Assembly: GCF_021223605.1 (NCBI RefSeq)
Contig: NZ_CP075175.1
Coordinates: 434,001-498,000, forward strand
Direction: 5' to 3'
DNA from: Paenibacillus sp. 481
GTDB lineage: Bacteria; Bacillota; Bacilli; Paenibacillales; Paenibacillaceae
DNA length: 64,000 nucleotides
This document shows, in pieces, positions 54,911 through 63,198 of the stretch. The position numbers were made by a program, and so were the translations under genes. Position 1 is the stretch's first letter. Each line of letters opens with the position of its first letter. The notes under the pieces were generated by a model. That model made no database searches, was not told where the DNA came from, and saw only the letters and a program-made list of their open reading frames with translations.

Positions 54911-56080
54911 TCACATCCCATCCGTTGTTAGTCGTTTGGCGGCCAAGCTGTCCTCACTTAATTGCTGACTTAACCGCACTTTCATCTGCTCATCTAATCG
55001 CTCACTTATCTGTTCACTCTGTTGCTCACCTAATTGCTCATTTAACTGTTCACTTAACCGTTCACCCTGCTGAACGACCGTGCTCTTTTGAAATGTAGTG
55101 CCCGTTTGCAGAAGCGCTGCCACGACCGCTCCACCTACAGGCGGTATTGCCGGAATAACAAAATGAACATGCAGCTCCCCTAGTTCCTTGCACACTCGCT
55201 CAATATGAGGTACAAACAAATGCGCGCAATTGAAAAGTCCGCCCGCTAGCACGACTGGAATCGATAGAACAGGCTGCTGCGGGAACAACTTACGGCGCAA
55301 TCCAACGATCGAACGCCCCATTTGCTCCCCTGCGTGCCGGACAATTCCCAGCGCTACTTCATCATGCCGTTCCGCTGCTTCCAGCACACAAGGTGCAAAG
55401 GAAGCAATACGCAGCCGCGCAGCATGGTCGTATATAAACGGAATAATCTCTCTTACGTGAAGCCAATCTCCCGCACGGAGGCACATATCCGTTAGCGCCG
55501 TAGGCGGTCCTATACCGTCTAGCGCTGCAAATATAGCTGCAAGCGCCTCCCTACCCAGCGCGTAGCCGCTCCCCTCGTCACCGAGCAAATAACCCCATCC
55601 GCCGACTCGCGCGCGTGCTCCGCTCTCATCAATGCCGTACGTAACCGACCCTGTACCCGCTATTTGTACAATGCCGTGCTGACCATACGTACCTGCATAA
55701 AGGGCAGTTACCGCATCATTGTCGATCACAATAAATATAGGCCTTGCAGGAATCCGTTCCCTTAGCTCACTTAGTTCTCTTAGTTCTATTAGTCTCCTTA
55801 AATCGTCGAGTTCCCCTAAATATCGATACAATTCGTCACGGTTATCTCCCTGTTCGATGCCCGCAATTCCTGCAAACACTCCTTGTACCTGTACAGCCGA
55901 TCGCTCTGCATACTGCAGCAAGCGCCTAACAACAGCCCCCACCTGCTCCATGGCATGGTTGCGATCCGGTCCATTCATATTGGACGGACCAGCAGCACAG
56001 TATGCAAGCACCTCTCCGCTTAATGCGCACAGCACACCAACCGTCTTCGTCCCTCCACCATCAACACCGATAACAGCCAT
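54911..56080 (-). CDS. BadF-type amino-sugar kinase (NagK/MurK-like)
   Basis: 389 residues. The ASKHA fold motifs are clear: GVDGGGTKTVGVL, VIDNDAVTALYAGT, IVQIAGTGSVTYGI and GGWGYLLGDEGSGYALGREA. Relatives phosphorylate GlcNAc, and MurK of Clostridium acetobutylicum phosphorylates both GlcNAc and MurNAc. Neighbours murQ and namZ argue for MurNAc as a substrate. Two Leu/Glu-rich repeat tracts (residues 88-109 and 339-366, the latter with repeated SEQL/NEQL/GEQ) look like slippage expansions outside the fold. It follows namZ and a short ORF. Confidence 0.88.
   Translation of the reverse strand: MAVIGVDGGGTKTVGVLCALSGEVLAYCAAGPSNMNGPDRNHAMEQVGAVVRRLLQYAERSAVQVQGVFAGIAGIEQGDNRDELYRYLGELDDLRRLIELRELSELRERIPARPIFIVIDNDAVTALYAGTYGQHGIVQIAGTGSVTYGIDESGARARVGGWGYLLGDEGSGYALGREALAAIFAALDGIGPPTALTDMCLRAGDWLHVREIIPFIYDHAARLRIASFAPCVLEAAERHDEVALGIVRHAGEQMGRSIVGLRRKLFPQQPVLSIPVVLAGGLFNCAHLFVPHIERVCKELGELHVHFVIPAIPPVGGAVVAALLQTGTTFQKSTVVQQGERLSEQLNEQLGEQQSEQISERLDEQMKVRLSQQLSEDSLAAKRLTTDGM
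54995..55063 (-). repeat. Micro-repeat tract at the 3' end of the kinase gene
   Basis: Imperfect 12-base-type units coding for SEQL, NEQL, GEQQ, SEQI, SERL and DEQ-like steps. The tract lies after the last conserved kinase motif and gives a charged helix. A similar tract (LRRLIELRELSELRE) occurs at 55754-55819 inside the gene. Confidence 0.5.
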
Positions 56081-56136
56081 TTTTTACACCTCTATCTCAA
56101 CACGACTCTCATCCAAGCATGACTCTGAACTCAACC

Positions 56137-56241
56137 TTACTTTAAAGCTTCATACTTAATCTTTTGCCTATCTCCGTACACTTTTTCCGCCTGCGAGCTA
56201 TTCCTCTTCACGTAGTCAGCGAGCTCCTGCTTCTTATTCAC
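56137..56241 (-). CDS. Possible 34-residue small protein between namZ and the kinase
   Basis: GTG five bases after the namZ stop begins MNKKQELADYVKRNSSQAEK and runs 34 codons to TAA. AAGGG is only two bases from the start, so initiation would need coupling. The peptide is Lys/Glu-rich and helical; no family is recognised. It could be a real small gene or the remnant of a lost operon gene. Confidence 0.3.
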   Translation of the reverse strand: MNKKQELADYVKRNSSQAEKVYGDRQKIKYEALK

Positions 56242-56246
56242 TACCC

Positions 56247-57434
56247 TTACCGATATAGCAAATAAGGTGCCGACATCTGCCGGAACTGTGCCAATTCATT
56301 ATCCAGTCCAGCCAAATATCGTTCAGCCTCGCCTCGTTGAAGTATCCCTTGCAATTCGCTCGTTCCAGCAAGCTGCTGGAAATGCGTTGCCTCCGCAAAT
56401 TGAATCTGCTCTGGATACAACCGCAAAAGCGTCTCCAGCACATACAAACCAAGGGCAAATGGATGTACGCGATCACGATTGTGAATATGCAGCTGAACAC
56501 CTTCGCACAATTGACCTGCATACTTTTGATAAGTAGGCACAAATGACACAGGTCTAGCAATTACCCCGTCCATTGCTCCGCTCATAGCTCCATTCATTTC
56601 TCGTTTAGCTGATTCTCCTTGCATTGTCCGTTCATTTAACTGTGCAGCCAGACGATATCCATCCATAAAAGGCGCTCCAATCATCTCAAAAGGCTTAGAC
56701 GTTCCCCTGCCTTCAGACAAATTGGTCCCTTCCAACAAACACGTTCCTGGATATAGCAAACACATGTCCAATCCCGTTGCATTCGGTGATGGTGGAACCC
56801 ACAACAGCCCTGTCTGGTCAAAATAATCACTCCGTGACCACCCCTCCATCTGAATAACCGCTAGCTCACAGCGTACGCCGAATTCATGACAGAACAACTG
56901 TGCAAGTTCACCGATTGTAAGTCCGTGCCTGACCGGAAGCGGGTATTGACCAACGAAGGAACGACACGATAACTCCACGATATTTCCTTCTATTGAAAGC
57001 CCATTCAGTGGATTCGGACGATCCAAGACGATGATAGGAATGCCCAGCTCTCCACACGCCTCCATCACATTCGCCATCGTGTACGTATAGGTGTAGTAAC
57101 GCGTACCAATATCCTGCAAATCAACGACCATAAGCTCAATCTGTTCTAGCATTTTGGGAGTAGGCTTACGCGTGTCTCCATATAAACTGTACACAGGCAG
57201 ACCAGTATGCTTATCTATAGATGACCGCACATCTTCTCCTGCTTTCGCATCGCCACGAATGCCGTGCTCTGGACTGAACAATGCCGTTAATTGCAGTTCT
57301 GTACGTTCATGAAAAAGATCGATAACCGACACTAACCGGGCGTTTACACCCGTGTGATTCGTAACTAAACCGATCCGCTTTCCTTGTAAGCGCGACATCG
57401 AATGTTCTAACAAGCATTCCAAGCCCAGCTTCAT
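56247..57434 (-). CDS. namZ: NamZ-type exo-beta-N-acetylmuramidase (DUF1343)
   Basis: 395 residues from ATG 57434 with AGGAGG upstream; the longer frame at 57596 runs into the permease gene. It shows GKRIGLVTNHTGVNARLVSV, ALFSPEHGIRGDAKAGEDV, VVDLQDIGTRYYTYTYTMAN, VLDRPNPLNG and LEGTNLSEGRGTSKPFE. B. subtilis NamZ removes terminal MurNAc from peptidoglycan fragments outside the cell. Here the N-terminus (MKLGLECLLEHSMSRLQGKR) has no signal peptide, so the enzyme is probably cytoplasmic and acts on imported sugars. Confidence 0.9.
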   Translation of the reverse strand: MKLGLECLLEHSMSRLQGKRIGLVTNHTGVNARLVSVIDLFHERTELQLTALFSPEHGIRGDAKAGEDVRSSIDKHTGLPVYSLYGDTRKPTPKMLEQIELMVVDLQDIGTRYYTYTYTMANVMEACGELGIPIIVLDRPNPLNGLSIEGNIVELSCRSFVGQYPLPVRHGLTIGELAQLFCHEFGVRCELAVIQMEGWSRSDYFDQTGLLWVPPSPNATGLDMCLLYPGTCLLEGTNLSEGRGTSKPFEMIGAPFMDGYRLAAQLNERTMQGESAKREMNGAMSGAMDGVIARPVSFVPTYQKYAGQLCEGVQLHIHNRDRVHPFALGLYVLETLLRLYPEQIQFAEATHFQQLAGTSELQGILQRGEAERYLAGLDNELAQFRQMSAPYLLYR

Positions 57435-57481
57435 CGCGATTCCTCCTACTACACCTTTATCCAACCAAGCGAGGCAATAAC

Positions 57482-58351
57482 CTAGCCCTTGGAGCCTGAA
57501 ATGACAATTCCGCGTATAAAATGTTTTTGTGCAAAAAAGAACAACAGCAGCGGCGGAGTTACAGCGATGAGCGAGGCAGCCATCAACAAGTGCCACGGTG
57601 TCGAGCCATACGAAGCTGTAAAGTTCGCTAAGCCTAGCGACAGCGGATACTTCTCAGCACTATTCAAATAAATAAGCGGCCCCATCAAATCGTTCCAGCG
57701 GTACATAAACTCCAAAATAGCCCCCGTTGCCAACGCAGGCAATGATAACGGCAGCAAAATACGCGCATAAAGCGTAAAATATCCGCCGCCATCCATTTTG
57801 ACCGCTTCGTCAAGTTCTTGCGAAATACCTAGATAGAACTGACGGAGCAAAAAAATTAAAAATGCACTCGCGGTAAACGACGGCACGACAAGCGGCAAAT
57901 ACGAGTCAACCCAGCCTAATTTATTAAAAAACATATATTGCGGTATCATAACAACTTGCGGCGGCAGCATCATCGTACTCAACACAAGTCCAAACATAAC
58001 TTTACTTCCTCGTGCACGTAATCTAGCAAATGCAAACGCCACAAGCGAGGAAGATAGTACCGTTGCAAACACCGTTATTCCGGTATACCATACGGTATTC
58101 CATAAATAAGTACCAAATGGCGAGACGTTAAACACTTCCACATAATTGCTCCACTGTGGTACAGCCGGAATCCATTCCATGGGCAGCTTAAACACTTGAC
58201 CAATCGTTTTGAGCGAGGTCGAAGCCATCCAGAACAACGGAAACAAGAATAGGACTAGCAACAGCATTAATACCGTATATAGCACCGTCTTTTGCATAAT
58301 AGACAACTCACCGTAGGCATACGATTTTGGCTTCATCTGATTTTGTTTCAT
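57482..58351 (-). CDS. ABC sugar transporter permease (MalG-like)
   Basis: 289 residues with six membrane segments and the EAA loop ELDEAVKMDGGGYFTLYARI followed by LLPLSLPA. It is the second membrane subunit of a carbohydrate importer. GGGGGG lies six bases before ATG 58351; an in-frame GTG at 58354 is too close. The operon has no ATPase gene, so a shared ATPase of MsmX type encoded elsewhere would be needed. Confidence 0.93.
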   Translation of the reverse strand: MKQNQMKPKSYAYGELSIMQKTVLYTVLMLLLVLFLFPLFWMASTSLKTIGQVFKLPMEWIPAVPQWSNYVEVFNVSPFGTYLWNTVWYTGITVFATVLSSSLVAFAFARLRARGSKVMFGLVLSTMMLPPQVVMIPQYMFFNKLGWVDSYLPLVVPSFTASAFLIFLLRQFYLGISQELDEAVKMDGGGYFTLYARILLPLSLPALATGAILEFMYRWNDLMGPLIYLNSAEKYPLSLGLANFTASYGSTPWHLLMAASLIAVTPPLLLFFFAQKHFIRGIVISGSKG

Positions 58352-58362
58352 CACTGTCCCCC

Positions 58363-59316
58363 CTATTTGCGGCTCGAATATTCATAGTAGACGTAGCGTT
58401 TCGAGACATAGAGCGACAACATCGTCAGCGCAAAAATAATGAAGAACAAGATCCACGCCTGTGCTGACGCATATCCCATACGGAACTGTGAAAACGCCGT
58501 ATCAAACAAATAGTACACGTAAAAATACGAGTTCCACTCTGGCCCACCCTTTGTTATCACGTAAGCCTGCGTAAAAATTTGAAAAGAAGCAATAATCGCC
58601 ATAATCGAGTTGAACAAAATAACAGGCGAGAGCAACGGAACGGTAATGCGGAAAAACTTCCGAGCACTTCCTGCCCCGTCCAAATCGGCTGCCTCATACA
58701 ATTCTTTAGGTAAAGATTGTAGCCCCGCCAAAAAGATAACCATCGTACCACCGAGCCCTGTCAACTGCATCAGCACCATGGAAGGTATGACAAGATCAGG
58801 ATCGGAAAACCAACCTAAACCTTGAATTCCAAACCATTGCTGTAGCAAGTTATTCACAAAACCAAAGTCCGGATTAAGCAACCACGACCATAAAAAAGCG
58901 ACCGAAACACCGGATATGATAGACGGCGCATAGAACATCGTGCGAAAAAACATTAAACCTTTTATGTTTTGATTGAGTAGCACCGCGATAATTAACGACA
59001 AAATAATCGTAAACGGAACAGCTAACACGACGTAATAAGTCGTCACCGTGAGCGACTTGAAAAAGAGCGCATCTTGGAACAAGGCAGTAAAGTTTTCCAA
59101 GCCGACAAATTTCGGGGCAGTTACCACATCATATGTGGTGAAGCTTAACCAGAGCGATACGATCATCGGCCCTCCCGTAAACAGCAGAAAGCCGATAATC
59201 CATGGTGATGTAAACAACCAAAACGCCCGCTCTTCCTTGGCCCGCTCCGAATTACGCCGACTCTTTTTATGCACCTTCATTGTACGATCTGTTGCAAGTT
59301 GTTGCGGACTGTTCAA
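58363..59316 (-). CDS. ABC sugar transporter permease (MalF-like)
   Basis: 317 residues from TTG 59316, with six membrane segments and the EAA loop ELYEAADLDGAGSARKFFRI followed by VPLLSPV. ATG 59337 also opens the frame, but GGAGGGG lies inside it and points to TTG 59316. It forms the translocation pathway with the next gene product. It follows the binding-protein gene by 13 bases. Confidence 0.92.
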   Translation of the reverse strand: MNSPQQLATDRTMKVHKKSRRNSERAKEERAFWLFTSPWIIGFLLFTGGPMIVSLWLSFTTYDVVTAPKFVGLENFTALFQDALFFKSLTVTTYYVVLAVPFTIILSLIIAVLLNQNIKGLMFFRTMFYAPSIISGVSVAFLWSWLLNPDFGFVNNLLQQWFGIQGLGWFSDPDLVIPSMVLMQLTGLGGTMVIFLAGLQSLPKELYEAADLDGAGSARKFFRITVPLLSPVILFNSIMAIIASFQIFTQAYVITKGGPEWNSYFYVYYLFDTAFSQFRMGYASAQAWILFFIIFALTMLSLYVSKRYVYYEYSSRK

Positions 59317-59329
59317 TTGGCTCCCCTCC

Positions 59330-60679
59330 TCACTCATTCAGCTTCAATGCACGTAAATTTCGATCAATATCTTTGAGGCCCTCTTCCACCGATTTTGTGC
59401 CGCTGTTTACAGCACCCATCGTCTGATTCGTCGTTTTTAAAATGCTTTCAAACTTGGCGATCAGATGATTATCCGACTCCCGTCCATATTGAATCACACC
59501 CTCATTCAAGCGTCGAACATCTTCCGGTTTCATTTCCATCGCCTTTGCTGTGTCTTCGTACCATTTTTTCAACAGCTCATCGAACACAGGTGTAGCACCT
59601 GTATTTTCAGCATACGTTTTGGCAGCGCCTTTCGGGTCCATCAAGAACTTCACAAATGTCCACGCTTCCTTTGGATGCTTCGTATGTTTGTAAATGTTCC
59701 ATGGGTCGACGTAAAGTGAAATTTGACGTCCTTCCACATATGGCAGTGCAGCCGCTCCCCAACGGAACTCTGCCTTTTTGAAGTTCTGGAAGCCCCAGCC
59801 TCCGCCAATCATCATCCCCACTTTTCCTGTCATAAATGGGTTGCCTAACTGATTCATCGCTTCGATTTGCGATGGGTTAGGTGAAATTTGATGCTTCAGC
59901 ACCAGATCCGCATTTTTTTGCATCGCTTCCATATTTTTGGGATTTTTCAAAATAGCAGGCTCGCCCATTTTCCCTGTCTTATAAGCTTCCGCACTGAAAA
60001 AATCTCCACCGAACAGCCATGCCCGTTTATTCGGCATTTCATCATACAACAATCCGTACTGCTGCTTGCTTTTATCGTTCAGCTTCTTGCCATAATCGAC
60101 CATCTTATCCCAATTCCAAGACTTATCTTCCCAGTCAGCAGGCGGATAAGGCAAACCGGCAGCATCCAGCAAATCTTTGTTGTAGAACAAGAACGTTCCG
60201 TAGTTCAGCATCGGCAAACCGTACATCTTCCCGTCCATTTTATAAATGTCCAGCAAGCGTGGATCGATGCCTTTCACCACGTTCGGCTCTTTTTCCACGT
60301 AAGGCGTTAAATCCATCAGCACATCCAGCTGCTTAAAGCTAGCAAAGCCCGCTTGACTCCAGTTCGCTGACCATACGTCAGCCATCGATTTGCCCGAAAT
60401 CATCGTCTGAATTTTTTGATCAATTTGTGCGTATGGGAACGTCATTAGCTTTACTTTAATGTTCGGGTGCTTCGCCTCAAAATCTTTCACTGTCTGCTCA
60501 TACCAAGGCATTTTCGCCGGATTCGAGGTGACTAGCCACGATATCGTTACCGCGTCACCATCTTCACTTTTAGAACCAGAACCGCAGCCCGTCATTACAA
60601 TCGAAAATACAAACATAACGAACACAAGCGTAATGAGCATAAGTTTGCGCGACGTACGCACAGGTTGCTTCATCATCAT
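59330..60679 (-). CDS. ABC sugar-binding lipoprotein
   Basis: 449 residues. Lipoprotein signal with Cys32 (FSIVMTGCGSGSKSED), then an extracellular solute-binding family 1 fold (WLVTSNPAKMPWYEQTVKDF, YGLPMLNYGTFLFYNKDLLD, WNIYKHTKHPKEAWTFVKFL). It delivers a sugar to the two permeases. Cluster context suggests a MurNAc-containing saccharide. GGGGAG lies six bases before the first ATG. Its promoter overlaps a cre box. Confidence 0.93.
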   Translation of the reverse strand: MMMKQPVRTSRKLMLITLVFVMFVFSIVMTGCGSGSKSEDGDAVTISWLVTSNPAKMPWYEQTVKDFEAKHPNIKVKLMTFPYAQIDQKIQTMISGKSMADVWSANWSQAGFASFKQLDVLMDLTPYVEKEPNVVKGIDPRLLDIYKMDGKMYGLPMLNYGTFLFYNKDLLDAAGLPYPPADWEDKSWNWDKMVDYGKKLNDKSKQQYGLLYDEMPNKRAWLFGGDFFSAEAYKTGKMGEPAILKNPKNMEAMQKNADLVLKHQISPNPSQIEAMNQLGNPFMTGKVGMMIGGGWGFQNFKKAEFRWGAAALPYVEGRQISLYVDPWNIYKHTKHPKEAWTFVKFLMDPKGAAKTYAENTGATPVFDELLKKWYEDTAKAMEMKPEDVRRLNEGVIQYGRESDNHLIAKFESILKTTNQTMGAVNSGTKSVEEGLKDIDRNLRALKLNE

Positions 60680-60695
60680 TTCAATCTCCCCTTAA

Positions 60696-60724
60696 CGTAT
60701 ACGTATTTATGATTGCGCTTTCAA
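60696..60724 (-). promoter_or_regulatory. Promoter of the sugar-salvage operon
   Basis: On the minus strand TTGAAA, 17 bases, TATACG. It lies in the short gap after the GNAT gene, just before the binding-protein gene. The perfect palindrome ACGTATACGT (60695-60704) covers the -10 and could be an operator, for example for MurR. Confidence 0.6.
60710..60723 (-). promoter_or_regulatory. Probable cre (CcpA) box overlapping the salvage-operon promoter
   Basis: The minus strand reads TGAAAGCGCAATCA, matching TGWAANCGNTNWCA at all but one fixed position. It overlaps the -35 box, so bound CcpA would block transcription when glucose is present. Confidence 0.65.
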
Positions 60725-60741
60725 CTTGCACAGCAATTGGA

Positions 60742-61704
60742 CTACTTGAACGATTTGACCATCAGATCGTACGATTTCCATGGCTGGAACCCAAATTTGG
60801 CATAAAAATCAACTAACTCCGTCCAATCAATCACGATGCTCGTAAGACCCCGACGACGAAGTTCAGCAACTCCCGCTTCCACAAGAGCTACTCCAAGTCC
60901 TTGGCCTCGATAGGCCGGATCTACCCCAAGTGGGCCTATACCTCCCAATTCCTCATCAAAGCTAGGAGCCCAGTATGTGTTCTGTGCGATAAAAGGCGAA
61001 CGAGCATCATTGACGCGACAAAAACCGATCATTTGCTCACCTTTCACTAAACCGATAAACTCTCTTCCTGAGCCATTCAACTCCCAGTAACGCAGAGCCT
61101 CATAAGCCCATCTCCCCGGAAAGCAGGCGCGGAAAAATGCGATCATTTTGTCCTTATCTGTGTGATCTAGCAAACGTAGCTGAATGTCTTCTGCCACAGT
61201 AGGTTCTACTATATGTTCATTCTTATGATACGTAGCAACTAAATCGTGCACGTCATATAAAGCCGTATATCCTCTTCGCTCCATCCAAGGCCGCGTGTGT
61301 GATAGCGCTTTCGGAACTCCAGGGAAAAAGTGCCACGGATCGCGCCCCAAATAAATTCGCTCTACCCCCGCCTCTCGTAATGAGGCCTCCGCATGGAGCA
61401 GCAGTTGTCCACCAAGCCCCTTATTACGTGTATCTGCGCGTACGACGAGTGCTTGAATCCAACCGGAGCCTTCTCCATACTGTACGTCATATGTACTCTC
61501 CTGCCACTGTTTGGCGACAATAAACCCACATAGCTCCCCCGCGTCATCTCGAACAATTCGAGAAGCAGGTGCGTAAACATTTACATCGCGAAAGCAATTT
61601 TGCATGAAAAGTTCCTTACGCATCGGAAAATGTTGTCCCAGCTCGCGATTCCATAACTCGCAGATCGCGTCAAGCCAACTCTCTTCCAGTGGACCCCATT
61701 GCAC
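60742..61704 (-). CDS. Protein with two GNAT acetyltransferase domains
   Basis: 320 residues from GTG 61704 (GAGGAGGAG upstream). Two GNAT domains in tandem, each with an acetyl-CoA loop: VRADTRNKGLGGQLLLHAEA (about 89-108) and VDPAYRGQGLGVALVEAGVA (about 257-276). Substrate unknown. It lies 62 bases upstream of the salvage operon, so readthrough is likely, and an acetylation step on an amino sugar is conceivable but unproven. A strong promoter of its own precedes it. Confidence 0.85.
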   Translation of the reverse strand: MQWGPLEESWLDAICELWNRELGQHFPMRKELFMQNCFRDVNVYAPASRIVRDDAGELCGFIVAKQWQESTYDVQYGEGSGWIQALVVRADTRNKGLGGQLLLHAEASLREAGVERIYLGRDPWHFFPGVPKALSHTRPWMERRGYTALYDVHDLVATYHKNEHIVEPTVAEDIQLRLLDHTDKDKMIAFFRACFPGRWAYEALRYWELNGSGREFIGLVKGEQMIGFCRVNDARSPFIAQNTYWAPSFDEELGGIGPLGVDPAYRGQGLGVALVEAGVAELRRRGLTSIVIDWTELVDFYAKFGFQPWKSYDLMVKSFK

Positions 61705-61750
61705 AAGTAACTCCTCCTCACAACAAGTTATAAAATATTAATTCATATAT

Positions 61751-61779
61751 ATTATATTTATTTCGATTAATTATTTCAA
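61751..61779 (-). promoter_or_regulatory. Promoter of the double-GNAT gene
   Basis: On the minus strand TTGAAA, 17 bases, then a perfect TATAAT, in a very AT-rich divergent region. It lies about 47 bases before the GTG start. Confidence 0.8.
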
Positions 61780-61862
61780 TTCCTGTTTTGTCATTTATTT
61801 TTTAATTTCTATTTTTATTTTTGAACAACACCCAATTTTACCCACTTCACTTCTAAGATTTA

Positions 61863-61871
61863 TGCTATACT
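61863..61871 (+). promoter_or_regulatory. Possible extended -10 for the MFS gene
   Basis: TGCTATACT is an extended -10 about 50 bases before the MFS start; the -35 region is poor. A second TATAAT follows at 61881-61886. Confidence 0.45.
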
Positions 61872-61919
61872 TTGAAAATTATAATTTTTTAATAATAACT
61901 ATCATCAAGGAGAGAGACT

Positions 61920-63131
61920 ATGAATCGAACCTTTTACACCATGCTCTCAGGACGCTCCCTCGCTAATTTAGCAAGCTCACTCTATTTAATGACGATTGTC
62001 GCCACCGTATACACCCTTACTGGCTCTGCGGCACTTTCCGGACTCGTATCATTTGTTCGATCAATAGCTATTTTATGCAGCGGCCTGACGCTCCCTTATT
62101 GGTATAAAAAATTCGGCTTATCTACGGTAGCGAACCTTTTTTTACTCGTCAATTTTAGTTTATCAGCTACGCTGACTTTAAGCTTGCCTTTCCTATCAGA
62201 GACACCTACCGGACCCGCATTTATGGTCTTTATCTTTGTCGCAATGGCGTTAATTGCTTACATGGAAGGCTGTTCCTCCGCTGCTGCAAGAGCCCTTTAT
62301 GTTCGTATTATGCCTGATGACAAGCGCGTTCAAGGTAATAGCCTTATTTCCACAACAGGACAAATGTTATCGATGTTTGCTTGGACCGTAGGCGGCATAC
62401 TCGTCGCTCAGCTTGGTAATGTGTTCGTCCTGCAAGTGTCCACAGCACTTTTACTCATTGGTTATATCATTAGTAGTATCGTTCGCGATAAACAACATGC
62501 AGAACCAGCAGCTAAAGCAAATTCGTCCACTTGGGATGGCTGGCGCTTTTTATTTACGCACCCCAAGTTACGCATCATTACTTGGATGGACATTGTTGAA
62601 GGACTGACGATGGGCATATGGATCGGCGGTATTACGCTCGTCTTTGTGCAAGAGGCTCTGTTACAAGATGAAGCATGGTGGGGGTATATTAACACCGCTT
62701 ACTATATGGGAACCATATTAGGCGGAATTCTCACGATGAAGCTATCTCAGCGTATTAATAAACAGCTTATCCCAACGATCATTATCGGCTCATTTGGTGT
62801 TAGTATTTTCGTGTTTGCCTATGCATTCGTTTCAAATCCGTATGTAGCCTTAACACTCGTCCTCATTATGGGACCTTTCTATCAGTTGCGGGACATCGCG
62901 CAAAGTACGTATGTTCAGCAACATACGCCGCTTGACGATCAGCCCAACGTATTTGCCGCTCAACATACGATTTCCTTTATCGCATTTGGTTTGTCCGTCT
63001 TAATCGCTGGAACGTTAGCAGACTTATTCGGCCCTCGTGTCGTATACATACTAGGTGGAACGCTTTATTTTCTCTCTGCTGCGTCCGCATTCGTACTGCG
63101 ACGCTCGCAACAACAGTCCGACATCAGTTGA
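61920..63131 (+). CDS. MFS transporter, enterobactin-exporter/multidrug-like
   Basis: 403 residues with about twelve membrane segments in two halves (for example LANLASSLYLMTIVATVYTL and GYINTAYYMGTILGGILTMK). It resembles MFS_3-type efflux proteins. AAGGAGAGAG precedes ATG. It is divergent from the GNAT gene and convergent with ftsY. Substrate is unknown; export of sugar derivatives or drugs are both possible. Confidence 0.85.
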   Translation: MNRTFYTMLSGRSLANLASSLYLMTIVATVYTLTGSAALSGLVSFVRSIAILCSGLTLPYWYKKFGLSTVANLFLLVNFSLSATLTLSLPFLSETPTGPAFMVFIFVAMALIAYMEGCSSAAARALYVRIMPDDKRVQGNSLISTTGQMLSMFAWTVGGILVAQLGNVFVLQVSTALLLIGYIISSIVRDKQHAEPAAKANSSTWDGWRFLFTHPKLRIITWMDIVEGLTMGIWIGGITLVFVQEALLQDEAWWGYINTAYYMGTILGGILTMKLSQRINKQLIPTIIIGSFGVSIFVFAYAFVSNPYVALTLVLIMGPFYQLRDIAQSTYVQQHTPLDDQPNVFAAQHTISFIAFGLSVLIAGTLADLFGPRVVYILGGTLYFLSAASAFVLRRSQQQSDIS

Positions 63132-63140
63132 AAAAGGTGC

Positions 63141-63190
63141 AAAAAAAAGGGCATGCTCGAATCATACAAATTCGGCATGCCCCTTGATGT
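63141..63190. terminator. Terminator between the MFS gene and ftsY
   Basis: On the minus strand GGGCATGC and CGAAT pair with ATTCG and GCATGCCC around one bulge, followed by TTTTTTTT. This makes it a strong ftsY terminator; on the plus strand the T-run is weak. Confidence 0.85.
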
Positions 63191-63198
63191 TATAGTTG

